In this document: piece by piece, positions 9,638-17,763 of the stretch
How the letters are laid out: every line of letters starts with the position of its first letter
Position numbering within the stretch: the first letter of the stretch is position 1
Assembly: GCF_002251085.2 (NCBI RefSeq)
Contig: NZ_NOJZ02000022.1
Span: 1-40,055, forward strand
Direction of reading: 5' to 3'
DNA length: 40,055 nt
Origin: Romboutsia maritimum
Lineage (GTDB): Bacteria > Bacillota > Clostridia > Peptostreptococcales > Peptostreptococcaceae
Position numbers and translations under genes: made by a program
The notes under the pieces: generated by a model
The model's input: only the letters and a program-made list of their open reading frames with translations
Told to the model about the DNA's origin: nothing
Database searches by the model: none

Positions 9638-10345
9638 ATGTTATCTATAGTTATCTGTGATGATGATACTACACATATAGATATTTTAAAGAAATATTTA
9701 ATTGAAATTTTAGAAGATTTAAATATGAATCATAAATTACTTGAATTTAAATCAGGGGAAGAACTACTTGAAAATTATCCAAAAAAAATTGATATATTGT
9801 TCTTAGATATTCAAATGAAAGATTTGACAGGCATGGATGTTGCTAGAAAAATAAGAAAATTTGATACAAAAGTAGAAATTATATTTACAACAGCTGTAAG
9901 CGAATATATTCATGAAGGCTATGAAGTTAGAGCGTATAGATATTTACTTAAACCTATCAAATACAAAAACTTAGAAAGACATGTAAAATTGTGTATAAGA
10001 GATTTATTAAGCAAAAATAGCACTATTTCTATTCAATCTAATCATGATACTATAGTACTTAGTGTTGATGAAATCTTATATGCGGAAGTTGAAAAAAAGA
10101 ATGTTACTATACATACAGAAAATAGAGATTATATTATTGAAATAAGTATGAAAAAAGTCGAAGAAAAACTTTTGAATCATAATTTTTTTAGATGTCATAA
10201 AAGTTATTTAGTAAACTTAAAAAAAATAAATTCTATTAAAGATAAGATTGCAGTAATAAAAGGAAATGAAATACCTGTTAGTAGATATAAAATTAAAGAG
10301 CTAAAAATTCAGTTAGCTAATATCTTAGGAGACGTCCTATGCTAA
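9638..10345 (+). CDS. agrA: AgrA-type response regulator (CheY + LytTR)
   Basis: Response regulator of a peptide quorum-sensing system. The receiver domain (residues 1-120) has the acidic pocket ICDDD and the phospho-acceptor D57 in ILFLDIQMKD; T/S and K switch residues follow (TTAVS, LKPIK). The C-terminal LytTR DNA-binding domain (about 130-235) includes FFRCHKSYLVNL and IPVSRYK, as in AgrA, VirR and LytR. GGGGGG about 13 bases upstream serves as ribosome site. The stop codon overlaps the agrC start by seven bases, so the two are co-translated. Here agrA precedes agrC, the reverse of the staphylococcal agrBDCA order. Confidence 0.88.
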   Translation: MLSIVICDDDTTHIDILKKYLIEILEDLNMNHKLLEFKSGEELLENYPKKIDILFLDIQMKDLTGMDVARKIRKFDTKVEIIFTTAVSEYIHEGYEVRAYRYLLKPIKYKNLERHVKLCIRDLLSKNSTISIQSNHDTIVLSVDEILYAEVEKKNVTIHTENRDYIIEISMKKVEEKLLNHNFFRCHKSYLVNLKKINSIKDKIAVIKGNEIPVSRYKIKELKIQLANILGDVLC

Positions 10346-11673
10346 ATAGTAATTTATTTTGGAATATATTTACCAGTACATCAGTCATTGTAGAGTGGGT
10401 TGTATGTAAAAAAATATTTGATTATACAAGTAACAAAAGAAACTCTAATATTAAAATAAACTTACAACTAATTCTTATTATATTATTTGCGATTTTACTT
10501 GAATTATTAAATGTATTTCCGAATACAAGGGTAATTATATCAATAGTGCTAACATGTTTATTCTATAAAGTAAATTATGAAGTTAGTATATCTAAGCTTA
10601 TAATAAACTCTCTTATGTATTGGATGGTACTATTAGGAATTGATGCTATAAGTATGAGTTTTATTATATGGATAAACAACTTAGATAATATGAGTGTTTT
10701 ATTATGTAAGAACATATACAGAATAAAATCAATTTCTTTAAGTAAGAGCACTTTGATTAGTATTTTATTTGGATATAAGCGCCTTAGAATCAATGATGAT
10801 GTAAGGAAAAGGGACTTAGCTTATATGATTACTCCTATAGGTGCTAATATAGTTTCTTTTTTTGTTATATTTAAATATGTTTTTAATTTTGCAGAAAGTA
10901 AAGTTATAGATGAATCTCAAATTTTAGTTATATCTATTTTATTAGGTTTATCTAGTATATCATTGATATTAGCTATAAGACAAATGCAAATAGATAATAA
11001 GTTAATATTAGAGAGTAATATGATAAAAGAAAAAATGGATACTCAATATAAGTATTATATGAATATAAAAGAAAATCAAATAAGAACTAGACAATTATAT
11101 CATGATATGAAGAATCATATTATCTGTATAAAGAAGCTTTATGAAGATAATGATGATAGTAGAGAATACATAGAAAATCTAGAAAAACAAATTTCAAACT
11201 GTAATAATTTATTTAATACTGGAAATATGATACTTGATATTATGCTTGATGAAAAACAGTCAATTTGTAAAAAAAATAATATATCTTTTGATAGTAATAT
11301 AGATTTTACTAAATGTGATTTTATTGATGTATTAGATGTTTGTAGTATATTTTCAAATATTCTAGATAATGCAGTTGAAGCTTGTCAAAAATGTGAAAAT
11401 GCTAATAAATACATATATTTAGAAGGAAGAATAATAGAAAAATTCTTTGTTATAAAGGCAGAAAATTCGAAGTCTAACAAAATTATCATAAAAAATAATA
11501 AAGTTATTACTGATAAAGAAAATGAATTTTTACATGGTTTAGGGATAAAAAGTATGATGAATTCAGTAAAAAAATATGAAGGACAAGTAGTTCTTGATTA
11601 TACTGATGATAAGTTTATTGTAAAAATTTTAATTCCTTTGATAGAAATTGGTGACGTTTGTACTGTATATTGA
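10339..11673 (+). CDS. agrC: AgrC-type sensor histidine kinase (GHKL)
   Basis: Membrane receptor kinase that would detect the cyclic autoinducing peptide and phosphorylate AgrA. The first about 210 residues form roughly six membrane helices. A linker helix leads to the HPK10-type kinase core: H-box LYHDMKNHI, N-box FSNILDNAVEACQK and glycine box GLGIKSMMNSVKKYEG. These belong to the GHKL subfamily typical of AgrC. At 444 residues it matches the family. The start overlaps agrA and uses an AGGAG inside the agrA end. A separate promoter follows before agrB, so sensor and signal genes can be controlled separately. Confidence 0.88.
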   Translation: MLNSNLFWNIFTSTSVIVEWVVCKKIFDYTSNKRNSNIKINLQLILIILFAILLELLNVFPNTRVIISIVLTCLFYKVNYEVSISKLIINSLMYWMVLLGIDAISMSFIIWINNLDNMSVLLCKNIYRIKSISLSKSTLISILFGYKRLRINDDVRKRDLAYMITPIGANIVSFFVIFKYVFNFAESKVIDESQILVISILLGLSSISLILAIRQMQIDNKLILESNMIKEKMDTQYKYYMNIKENQIRTRQLYHDMKNHIICIKKLYEDNDDSREYIENLEKQISNCNNLFNTGNMILDIMLDEKQSICKKNNISFDSNIDFTKCDFIDVLDVCSIFSNILDNAVEACQKCENANKYIYLEGRIIEKFFVIKAENSKSNKIIIKNNKVITDKENEFLHGLGIKSMMNSVKKYEGQVVLDYTDDKFIVKILIPLIEIGDVCTVY

Positions 11674-11690
11674 CCACTTGTTCTAATTTG

Positions 11691-11719
11691 TTGAAAAAAC
11701 ATGAGAAGGATGTTATATT
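11691..11719 (+). promoter_or_regulatory. Consensus SigA promoter for agrBD
   Basis: TTGAAA (11691-11696), 17 bases, TATATT (11714-11719), only 32 bases before the agrB start. It suggests agrBD is transcribed separately from agrAC, as expected if AgrA autoinduces signal production. Just upstream, TTGTT occurs twice (11679 and 11688 region); whether that is a LytTR site is unproven. Confidence 0.6.
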
Positions 11720-11747
11720 TTTAGTATAGAAGATTTAAGGAGAGAAG

Positions 11748-12323
11748 ATGATGATTAAATCTTATGCTAATAAAATAACATCCTTTTTAATTTGTAATGA
11801 AGCTATAGATAGCGAAGAATATGGAATTTATACTTATGGATTTGAAGTTCTCTTTGCTTCTATAATTAATTTAACTATAATAATAGGTACTGGTATAATT
11901 TTTGATAAATTTTTACATACATTAGTATTTTTAGGTTGTTATTGTCCTATAAGGCAATTTGCTGGTGGTTATCACGCAGACAATCATAAAAGATGTATAT
12001 TAAATTTTTTCTGTATATTTTTACTTACTATTGTTATGGCAGATTGTTTAGATTTTATAGGTTTTAGGAGTTTAATTATATTTATTGCAATTCTTAATAG
12101 CATAAGTATATATATATTAGCTCCAATTGAACACAGAAATAATCCTTTAAGTGATGCTGAAAAGACTAAATTTAAAAAAATAACTAGAATACTTACTACG
12201 TTGCTTTTAATGACCATAATAATTAGCATTCATTTTGGAACTTTATACGAATACACTTTATACGGAGTGCTAGCGTTATTTTGGATAAATGTTATGTTAA
12301 TTTTAACATTAATAAAAAAATAG
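11748..12323 (+). CDS. agrB: AgrB-type peptide-processing cysteine protease
   Basis: Integral membrane endopeptidase that removes the C-terminal tail of AgrD and closes the thiolactone ring. The catalytic His and Cys lie in RQFAGGYHADNHKRC, the diagnostic AgrB motif, near residues 63-77, and the rest is about five to six membrane helices. Length 191 is typical. AAGGAG at 11737-11742 can serve the ATG at 11748 or the adjacent ATG at 11751; the latter has better spacing, so the first Met is uncertain by one residue. agrD follows after 12 bases. Confidence 0.92.
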   Translation: MMIKSYANKITSFLICNEAIDSEEYGIYTYGFEVLFASIINLTIIIGTGIIFDKFLHTLVFLGCYCPIRQFAGGYHADNHKRCILNFFCIFLLTIVMADCLDFIGFRSLIIFIAILNSISIYILAPIEHRNNPLSDAEKTKFKKITRILTTLLLMTIIISIHFGTLYEYTLYGVLALFWINVMLILTLIKK

Positions 12324-12335
12324 GGGGTTTTTATT

Positions 12336-12479
12336 ATGAAAAAATGTGCTTTAAAAATAGCAAAAAAAATGGGGTCTTTAGCTGTTCTTACAACTGCTGT
12401 ATCTGCTAATACAGCTTGTACTTGGTTTAATCATCAACCAGAAATGCCAAAAGATATAAAAAAATTTAAAAGAATATAA
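12336..12479 (+). CDS. agrD: AgrD autoinducing peptide precursor (47 aa)
   Basis: A small gene directly after agrB with GGGGG at 12323-12327 as ribosome site. The product starts MKKCALKIAKKMGSLAVLTT, an amphipathic leader, then has the signal region NTACTWFN and the acidic recognition tail HQPEMPKDIKK. The pattern A-C-x-W-F-x-H-Q-P-E-x-P is shared with C. perfringens and C. botulinum AgrD. By analogy with the C. perfringens five-residue ring, the predicted signal is a thiolactone on Cys28 closing at Asn32 (C-T-W-F-N), possibly with N-terminal tail residues. There is a second Cys (C4) in the leader. The exact ends of the mature peptide are inference. Confidence 0.92.
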   Translation: MKKCALKIAKKMGSLAVLTTAVSANTACTWFNHQPEMPKDIKKFKRI

Positions 12480-12507
12480 TCTTAGTATAAAATTAAATAT
12501 TTTTAAC

Positions 12508-12549
12508 AAGTAAAAAGGATTTACTACTAAGTAAGTCTTTTTTACTTTT
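12508..12549 (+). terminator. Terminator or attenuator after agrD
   Basis: An 18-bp stem (12508-12525 with 12530-12547, two G-U pairs, loop ACTA) whose descending arm carries a T-run. It should end most agrBD transcription. The next gene, only 25 bases away, would then depend on read-through or on an unseen promoter. Confidence 0.7.
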
Positions 12550-12572
12550 AAATAAAAATTAGGTGGTGAAAA

Positions 12573-13409
12573 ATGTTGAATTTAGCTCATAAAAATGGTT
12601 ATTACAAGTTATATGAAAAAGGTATTTTAGAAGACATTTCAAATCTATCTTGTGAGTTTGGTTCAATTGAGTCAGATTCCATCTTTAGTTTAAAACAAGA
12701 TTTGAATTTTAAATATTTAGAAAATATAGCGATTCCTAAACTAAAAGAAAAGAAACCTAAGAAAATAGTATTAACTGATGTGAATGATAATTTAGAAGAA
12801 CCTACAGTTAAATTTATTAATATTTTAAGAAAAAACTTAATAGAGTCTCAAATAATCTTACAGTCCAATAACTTACTAATTAGTGAAAATTTGGCAAAAA
12901 ACATTTCAGGCAGAGTATCTTCTGTAGAATTTAACATAGATGATATTTTTGAAAATGAAAATATCTTTAATGATACCATAGAAAAATTTAATCTTTTAAG
13001 AAGATATAATATTAATATATATTTCTCTTTTATACTAACAAAAGAGAATCTAAAATATATTAAAAGAACTATAGATTTAGTAGATGAATTTGATGCTAAA
13101 TTTACTATTAAATTAGATAAAAAAACACATGATTATATTGATGAATTAGAACTGTTAATAATTTATAAAGATATTATTGAATATATGATTGAAAAAAATT
13201 ATACATCTGAAAATATTTTTGATATTGAAAATAAAAAAATCCCTTTTTTTTATTTTAATTTAAAAAGAGCAATTTCAGAATATATTTTATTATCTGAAGA
13301 GGGTGATTGTGACATAGAATATAATCTAAATATATTATTAAGTATACTAAATAAATATATTGTACAAAATAAGGGTGAAAATAACGAAATAAACTTCACG
13401 TCTATTTAA
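12573..13409 (+). CDS. Radical-SAM-like protein lacking the Fe-S cysteines, next to agrD
   Basis: I do not know a described family for this gene. Its middle resembles the body of a radical-SAM barrel: IVLTDVNDNLEEPTVKFIN aligns by eye with the glycine-motif strand and helix (usually GGEPLL). Next, IILQSNNLLISENLAKNI matches the typical S-T-N-G-T-L-L-T-x-E-x-A-K-K strand. DTIEKFNLLRRYNINIYFSF followed by ILTKENLKYIKRTIDL then matches the later strands. The CxxxCxxC cluster motif is absent; only two Cys occur in 278 residues. A strong AGGTGGTG site precedes ATG 12573. It could be a catalytically dead homologue that binds a peptide or partner, perhaps AgrD, or an unrelated barrel. Its place behind agrBD, past a terminator, is suggestive only. 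Confidence 0.6.
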   Translation: MLNLAHKNGYYKLYEKGILEDISNLSCEFGSIESDSIFSLKQDLNFKYLENIAIPKLKEKKPKKIVLTDVNDNLEEPTVKFINILRKNLIESQIILQSNNLLISENLAKNISGRVSSVEFNIDDIFENENIFNDTIEKFNLLRRYNINIYFSFILTKENLKYIKRTIDLVDEFDAKFTIKLDKKTHDYIDELELLIIYKDIIEYMIEKNYTSENIFDIENKKIPFFYFNLKRAISEYILLSEEGDCDIEYNLNILLSILNKYIVQNKGENNEINFTSI

Positions 13410-13454
13410 ATCGATTTTAAGAGTTTTGTTGCTTTTTCAATATAATGTGTCGAT

Positions 13455-13484
13455 ATTAGGATTCAATCACCCTTAAATCCTAAT
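13455..13484. repeat. 9-bp inverted repeat in the gap after the radical-SAM-like gene
   Basis: ATTAGGATT (13455-13463) and AATCCTAAT (13476-13484) are perfect complements around a 12-base loop. No T-run follows. It may be a weak terminator for the rightward gene or an integrase-related site, since the integrase gene ends 66 bases away. Confidence 0.4.
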
Positions 13485-13492
13485 TAAATAAG

Positions 13493-13530
13493 CCTTTAAT
13501 TTTACTGAAAATCATCTGAAAAATCAAAGG
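13493..13530 (-). terminator. Hairpin after the integrase gene
   Basis: CCTTTAATTTT (13493-13503) pairs with AAAATCAAAGG (13520-13530) with one mismatch. On the minus strand it lies just beyond the integrase stop codon and runs into T-rich sequence. Confidence 0.45.
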
Positions 13531-13549
13531 TTAACATAATATAATTATA

Positions 13550-14665
13550 TTAACCTAATTTAAATAAACTTTCAGAAATTTTATCTGAAGCTTCTTTATC
13601 CATTTCTTTGAGTACATGAGAGTATATATTTAACGTTGTATTTATATTAGAATGTCCAACTCTTTCAGATATAACTTTTATAGGAACTTTAGAATTTATA
13701 AGTAAAGTTACATGTGAATGTCTTAAATCATGAAATCTTATATGTTTAAGATTATGTTCTTCTAAAAATCTGCTGAATTTTTTGCTTAAAACATCTTGAG
13801 CTATCGGATGCCCATTTTTATCAAAAAAAATCAAATTATAATTATTTATAATGCTATTTTTCAACTTATCTTCTATATATTTTTTCTTATAATCTTTCAG
13901 CATATTTATAATTTCTATTGGAGCTGAAATTGTTCTTGAAGAACTTTCTGTCTTAGGATCTTTTAAAAAAACTTTTCCATTATTTCTTACAGTTATCTTT
14001 TCTATAGTAATAGAATTGTTATTAAAATCTATGTTATTCCATGTAAGACCGAGTATCTCAGAAATTCTCAGACCTAATCCACTAGCCAAAAAAATAGGTA
14101 ATTCAAGCTTAGTATCTCGACAAACTTTTAATAAATTTACCATGTCTTCTTGATTATAAATTGAGTTTTTGAATTTTTTAAATTTAGGAACATCTATACA
14201 ATCCATTATATTTTCTCTTATTAACCTAAGTTTATAAGCTCTTTTTATAGCTAAATTCAATATATTTATATGTATTTTTATTGTTTGAGGGCTTAAAATT
14301 CCCACCAAATCATCTACATAATTTTGTACATGGATAGGTCTTAAATCATCTATTTTTATATTTCCGATTAGCGGAATTATATATTTATTACAAATCCTAA
14401 TGTAGCAACTATATGTTGTAACAGATAAATTTTCCTTATATTTTTCTAAAAAATCTAATACAAAATCACCTAATATTATCTTGGTAGGTATAATAGAATT
14501 ATCATTATAAATGTTATCTTTTAACTCTGTAAGTCTTTTAGAAGCATCTCTTTTCTTTTCAAAAGAGCCCATATTTTTTTGCTTATTTTTGTTAGTTTGA
14601 GGGTCTTTATATTCTAAATATACAATGTAATTTTTACTTCTTTTTCTTATGAATGCAAAACTCAT
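13550..14665 (-). CDS. Phage-type tyrosine recombinase (integrase)
   Basis: Site-specific recombinase of the phage/ICE integrase type. The N-terminal about 60 residues form an arm-DNA-binding, AP2-like domain (YIVYLEYKDPQTNKNKQK). Residues 65-150 are a SAM-like core-binding domain. The catalytic domain carries a full set of active-site residues: R200 (GLGLRISE), K238 (KDPKTESS), H312 and R315 (FHDLRHSH), H338 (VGHSN) and nucleophile Y348 (LNIYSH). GGAGGAG-type ribosome site on the minus strand is strong, so the gene looks intact. No excisionase, repressor, portal or mobilisation gene is near, and the flanks hold ordinary chromosomal genes, so this is either the remnant of an excised or decayed element or a domesticated recombinase. 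Confidence 0.92.
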   Translation of the reverse strand: MSFAFIRKRSKNYIVYLEYKDPQTNKNKQKNMGSFEKKRDASKRLTELKDNIYNDNSIIPTKIILGDFVLDFLEKYKENLSVTTYSCYIRICNKYIIPLIGNIKIDDLRPIHVQNYVDDLVGILSPQTIKIHINILNLAIKRAYKLRLIRENIMDCIDVPKFKKFKNSIYNQEDMVNLLKVCRDTKLELPIFLASGLGLRISEILGLTWNNIDFNNNSITIEKITVRNNGKVFLKDPKTESSSRTISAPIEIINMLKDYKKKYIEDKLKNSIINNYNLIFFDKNGHPIAQDVLSKKFSRFLEEHNLKHIRFHDLRHSHVTLLINSKVPIKVISERVGHSNINTTLNIYSHVLKEMDKEASDKISESLFKLG

Positions 14666-14737
14666 TTATCTCCTCCTATAAATAAAATTCATAAATATAT
14701 TGTAACATAAATGCTTTATAAAAAATATATAAATATC

Positions 14738-14815
14738 TGACATAAAACTGACATAAAAATCAAAATACCTACTTTAATCGTTGGAATAACTCGATTTATA
14801 AAAAATGGCATAAAA
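14738..14815. repeat. Repeated TGACATAAAA sites upstream of the integrase
   Basis: TGACATAAAA occurs at 14738-14747 and 14749-14758, 11 bases (one helical turn) apart, and GCATAAAA follows at 14808-14815. They lie in the 243-base divergent gap between the integrase and the acetyltransferase gene. Spaced direct repeats of this size resemble arm-type binding sites of integrases, or a regulator operator. The rest of the gap is AT-rich with no other clear signal. Confidence 0.4.
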
Positions 14816-14908
14816 GTATATATTTTATGTTTAGTATCACAGTTATATTACAATCAGCATAAATTATAAAGATAATATATATTAAATTTTGTTAAAGGAG
14901 ATATAGAT

Positions 14909-15508
14909 ATGCATGATAGTAAATACCCTCAGATGAAAATTTTAGAAACCAAAAGATGCATATTAAGACCTGCAACTTTAGATGATGCTTTTGATTTATT
15001 TCAATATTATAAACAAGATATAGTGGTCAAGTATTTACCTTTAAACAAACATAAGTCACTTAATGATACAAAGAGATTTATACAAGTATTTTTCTTGCAT
15101 AATTATAAGCAAGGTAAGATTGGTCACTTTGTAGTGGTGTTTAAAAAAGATAAAAAAGTCATAGGGAATGTAGGTTTTAATAATATACTTAAAGATGCTT
15201 TAGAAGGTGAAATAGGAATTTGTATAAACCCTGAATATTGGGGTTATAATTTATCAACTGAATTAGCTATAGAAATGCTTAGATATGGATTTGAAGATTT
15301 GAATTTAAAAAAAGTAATAGCTACTACATTCGATAAAAATAAATATTCTAAAAAGACATTAGAAAATATAGGTTTTTATTATACAGGAGAATATAAAAAG
15401 AAAGTTAATTCTTTAGTTCAACCTAAAAGTGTTATATGTCATAAATATGAAATGTCACAAAACTCTTACATGAAAAATAGTTACAAAATTAATCATAAAT
15501 TTTATTAA
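14909..15508 (+). CDS. GNAT-family N-acetyltransferase (RimJ/RimL type)
   Basis: Predicted acetyl-CoA-dependent acetyltransferase. The N-terminus (LETKRCILRPATLDDAFDLF) and the later GEIGICINPEYWGYNLSTE and FDKNKYSKKTLENIGFYYTG are the family landmarks of RimJ/RimL-like enzymes that modify N-terminal amines or small molecules. The usual Q/RxxGxG/A loop for CoA appears as WGYNLSTE, a variant, so activity is likely but substrate is unknown. AAAGGAG lies nine bases before the ATG. It is 16 bases upstream of the LRR gene and likely in the same transcript. Confidence 0.85.
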   Translation: MHDSKYPQMKILETKRCILRPATLDDAFDLFQYYKQDIVVKYLPLNKHKSLNDTKRFIQVFFLHNYKQGKIGHFVVVFKKDKKVIGNVGFNNILKDALEGEIGICINPEYWGYNLSTELAIEMLRYGFEDLNLKKVIATTFDKNKYSKKTLENIGFYYTGEYKKKVNSLVQPKSVICHKYEMSQNSYMKNSYKINHKFY

Positions 15509-15524
15509 AAAGGAATGATAAGCT

Positions 15525-16616
15525 TTGGCGAAAAATATAGATAACAATTGGATAGATAAGCGTTTAAAACACGCTTTAGCTATCACCTTTAAAAAATCAG
15601 AAAAAGATATAACAAAAGAGTTTTTATTAACTCTTAAAGAATTAGATTTATCTGGTAAAAGCTTAAAAAAAATTAACGGATTAGAATTCGCAACTAATCT
15701 AAAAGACTTAGATTTAAGTAAGAATAATATAAGAGATATACATCCATTAAAACACTTAACTAAGTTAACTAAACTAGAGTTAAGTGAAAATAAAATAGAT
15801 GATGTTTCTATATTAAATAATCTAAATAAATTGCAGAATATCGGATTAGATTGTAATAACATTTCTAGTATTCCAAACTTAGATAACTTAAAAAATCTAA
15901 TCTTAATAAATATATCTAATAACAAAATTAAAGATTTATCTTTCTTAAGTAATTTAAGGAGCGATAATATAAAGGTTATTGCTAGTGAACAATGTATCTT
16001 CTTAAATCCAGTATCTGTAAAGTATGGAGATGATTACACACTAAAACCATTGGTTATTTGGGATAAGAATAAATCAGTTTATTATGACAATATACAAGTT
16101 ACAGGAAAGTATGAAGAAATAGAAACTGATGAAAGACCTTCTATGCTTTATTCGATATCTAAAATTATAGTAAAAAATATTTGTTCTAATTGTTTAATAA
16201 AAGCTGATTTTTATCATGAAATTCCTTTTCTAAAATCAGGAATTTTAAGCGGAATATTAGTTCAACCTATAATAATGAAGCTTACTAACACATCTTTTAC
16301 CATAGAAAATTTAAAAAAAGATAAAGTTACAGGTTCTATTTGTGGAAAGTTAAATTTAGAAAGCAGTAAAAATAGTTTATTTAAAATAAATTGTTTAAAA
16401 AATAAAATCATCACTATAATAGATTCTAATGGTACTAAATTTTCTACACTTACAAATTCAAACGGAGAATACAAGTTTTCAAATTTAAAACAAGGACGAT
16501 ATACTTTACTTTTTCCTTTTTTAATTGGATATCAATATAAAACGCAAAGTTTATATATAGTTAATTTAAAAGAAGGTGATAATTTAAATTTAGATGCAAC
16601 TATAATAAAAGAATAA
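15525..16616 (+). CDS. Leucine-rich-repeat protein with C-terminal Ig-like/CarboxypepD-type domain (TTG start)
   Basis: The protein starts at TTG 15525 with AAGGA ten bases upstream. Residues about 35-150 are five to six SDS22/internalin-type leucine-rich repeats of 22 residues (for example LKDLDLSKNNIRDIHPLKHL and LTKLELSENKIDDVSILNNL). A middle region of unclear fold follows. Residues about 270-360 look like a carboxypeptidase-regulatory or Cna-B-like beta-sandwich: GSICGKLNLES, then TLTNSNGEYKFSNLKQGRYT. There is no signal peptide or wall anchor, which is odd for this architecture, so it is probably cytoplasmic or exported by another route. LRR surfaces bind proteins; the partner is unknown. 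Confidence 0.8.
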   Translation: MAKNIDNNWIDKRLKHALAITFKKSEKDITKEFLLTLKELDLSGKSLKKINGLEFATNLKDLDLSKNNIRDIHPLKHLTKLTKLELSENKIDDVSILNNLNKLQNIGLDCNNISSIPNLDNLKNLILINISNNKIKDLSFLSNLRSDNIKVIASEQCIFLNPVSVKYGDDYTLKPLVIWDKNKSVYYDNIQVTGKYEEIETDERPSMLYSISKIIVKNICSNCLIKADFYHEIPFLKSGILSGILVQPIIMKLTNTSFTIENLKKDKVTGSICGKLNLESSKNSLFKINCLKNKIITIIDSNGTKFSTLTNSNGEYKFSNLKQGRYTLLFPFLIGYQYKTQSLYIVNLKEGDNLNLDATIIKE

Positions 16617-16667
16617 CAATATTTAAAGATATTTTTTCTTATATTTATTAATTTTGGTAAAAAAGAT

Positions 16668-16697
16668 TTGATATTATATATAATAAAAGTATATAAT
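16668..16697 (+). promoter_or_regulatory. SigA-type promoter of the HesB-like gene
   Basis: TTGATA (16668-16673), 18 bases, TATAAT (16692-16697), ending about 42 bases ahead of the start codon. The preceding gene ends at 16616, so this gap holds a new transcription start. Confidence 0.5.
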
Positions 16698-16738
16698 ATA
16701 TATGATTTCAAGAAAAAACCTAGAAAGGAAATGATTAT

Positions 16739-17059
16739 ATGAAAGTTACTTTACCAGAATCAGCAGTCAATACATTAACAGACATAATAAAAGATAATCA
16801 AGACAAACCAAAAACAATAAGAGTTTATTTTGCAGGATTTGGATGTAGCGGTCCATCATTCGGACTTGCACTAGATGATCAAAAGGATGATGATGTAAGC
16901 TGCGAAGTTGAAGGATTACAATTCATAATGAACACTAATGAATTCAAAGAATATGGAAATATCACTATAGAAGATACGGGGTATGGATTTACTATCATAC
17001 CAGAAAATATGCCAACAGGTGGAGGTTGTGGCGGAGGTTGCTCTGGCTGCGGACACTAG
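16739..17059 (+). CDS. HesB/IscA-like protein with Cys-rich tail
   Basis: A 106-residue protein of the HesB-like (iron-sulfur biogenesis domain) superfamily found in Clostridia. It has the conserved central VYFAGFGCSGPSFGLALDD and ends PTGGGCGGGCSGCGH. The central Cys and C-terminal Cys cluster could ligate an Fe-S cluster or other metal, as in A-type carriers, although the spacing differs from canonical IscA (C-G-C end). Some clostridial relatives are selenoproteins; here Cys codons are used and no in-frame TGA occurs. It has its own promoter and a terminator right after, so it is monocistronic. Confidence 0.82.
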   Translation: MKVTLPESAVNTLTDIIKDNQDKPKTIRVYFAGFGCSGPSFGLALDDQKDDDVSCEVEGLQFIMNTNEFKEYGNITIEDTGYGFTIIPENMPTGGGCGGGCSGCGH

Positions 17060-17064
17060 AAATT

Positions 17065-17095
17065 AAGAGTATTGGTTAAACCCAATACTCTTTAA
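17065..17095 (+). terminator. Terminator between the HesB-like gene and trmB
   Basis: AAGAGTATTGG (17065-17075) pairs perfectly with CCAATACTCTT (17082-17092) around a six-base loop, followed by TTTAATTATTT. Confidence 0.75.
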
Positions 17096-17118
17096 TTATT
17101 TATACAAGGAGAATTTAT

Positions 17119-17763
17119 ATGAGAAGAAGACGTAAAAAAGGTGCAGATGAAAGACTATTAAGCCACAAAACTTATGTTATAAGAGAAAATGTAGAAGAAT
17201 TTAAAGGAAAATGGAATTTGAAATTTGAAAATAACAATCCTATTCATGTTGAATTTGGTACTGGTAGAGGAAAATTTATAACTACACTTGCAAAACAAAA
17301 TCCAGATGTTAATTATATAGCTATGGAAATTAAAGAAGAGGTATTACTTAAAGCTGTTGAAAAAGCTGTTGAGTTAAACCTTGATAATATTTTATTCGTA
17401 TGGGGAGATGTAAGTAATATAAAAGAATACTTTAAAGAAGGAGAATTAGACAGAGTTTATGTTAATTTTTGTGATCCATGGCCTAAGAAAAGATGGGCTA
17501 AGAGAAGATTAACTCATACTAATTTTTTAAATATGTATAATCATATCCTTTGTGAAAAAGGTGAACTTCATTTTAAAACTGATAATGAAAAACTATTTGA
17601 ATTTAGTTTAAATGAAATAGCTTCTAATGATTTGATGTTAAAAAATATTTCTTTAGATTTAGCAAATAGTGATTTTAGTGAAAATGTAACTACTGAATAT
17701 GAAGATAAATTTATGTCACAAGGAATGAAAATATTCAGATGTGAAGCTAAAAAACGTAATTAG
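17119..17763 (+). CDS. trmB: tRNA (guanine-N7-)-methyltransferase
   Basis: SAM-dependent enzyme making m7G46 in the tRNA variable loop. The SAM motif VEFGTGRGKFITTLA (about residues 43-57), IAMEIKEEV and the active-site signature VNFCDPWPKKRWAKRRLTH are all present, as is the C-terminal FKTDNEKLFEFS. Length 214 is normal. AAGGAG precedes the ATG by about eight bases. The start MRRRRKKGADERL is typical of clostridial TrmB. Confidence 0.96.
   Translation: MRRRRKKGADERLLSHKTYVIRENVEEFKGKWNLKFENNNPIHVEFGTGRGKFITTLAKQNPDVNYIAMEIKEEVLLKAVEKAVELNLDNILFVWGDVSNIKEYFKEGELDRVYVNFCDPWPKKRWAKRRLTHTNFLNMYNHILCEKGELHFKTDNEKLFEFSLNEIASNDLMLKNISLDLANSDFSENVTTEYEDKFMSQGMKIFRCEAKKRN

Noticed and set aside
13497..13512. 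CodY-box-like sequence after the integrase
   Set aside because: AATTTTACTGAAAATC resembles the consensus but lies in the 3' terminator hairpin rather than a promoter, and is expected by chance in such AT-rich DNA.
15455..15925. 156-codon minus-strand frame across the GNAT end and LRR start
   Set aside because: It lies antisense to two well-supported coding genes, is hydrophobic only because of the reversed LRR pattern, and has no ribosome site.
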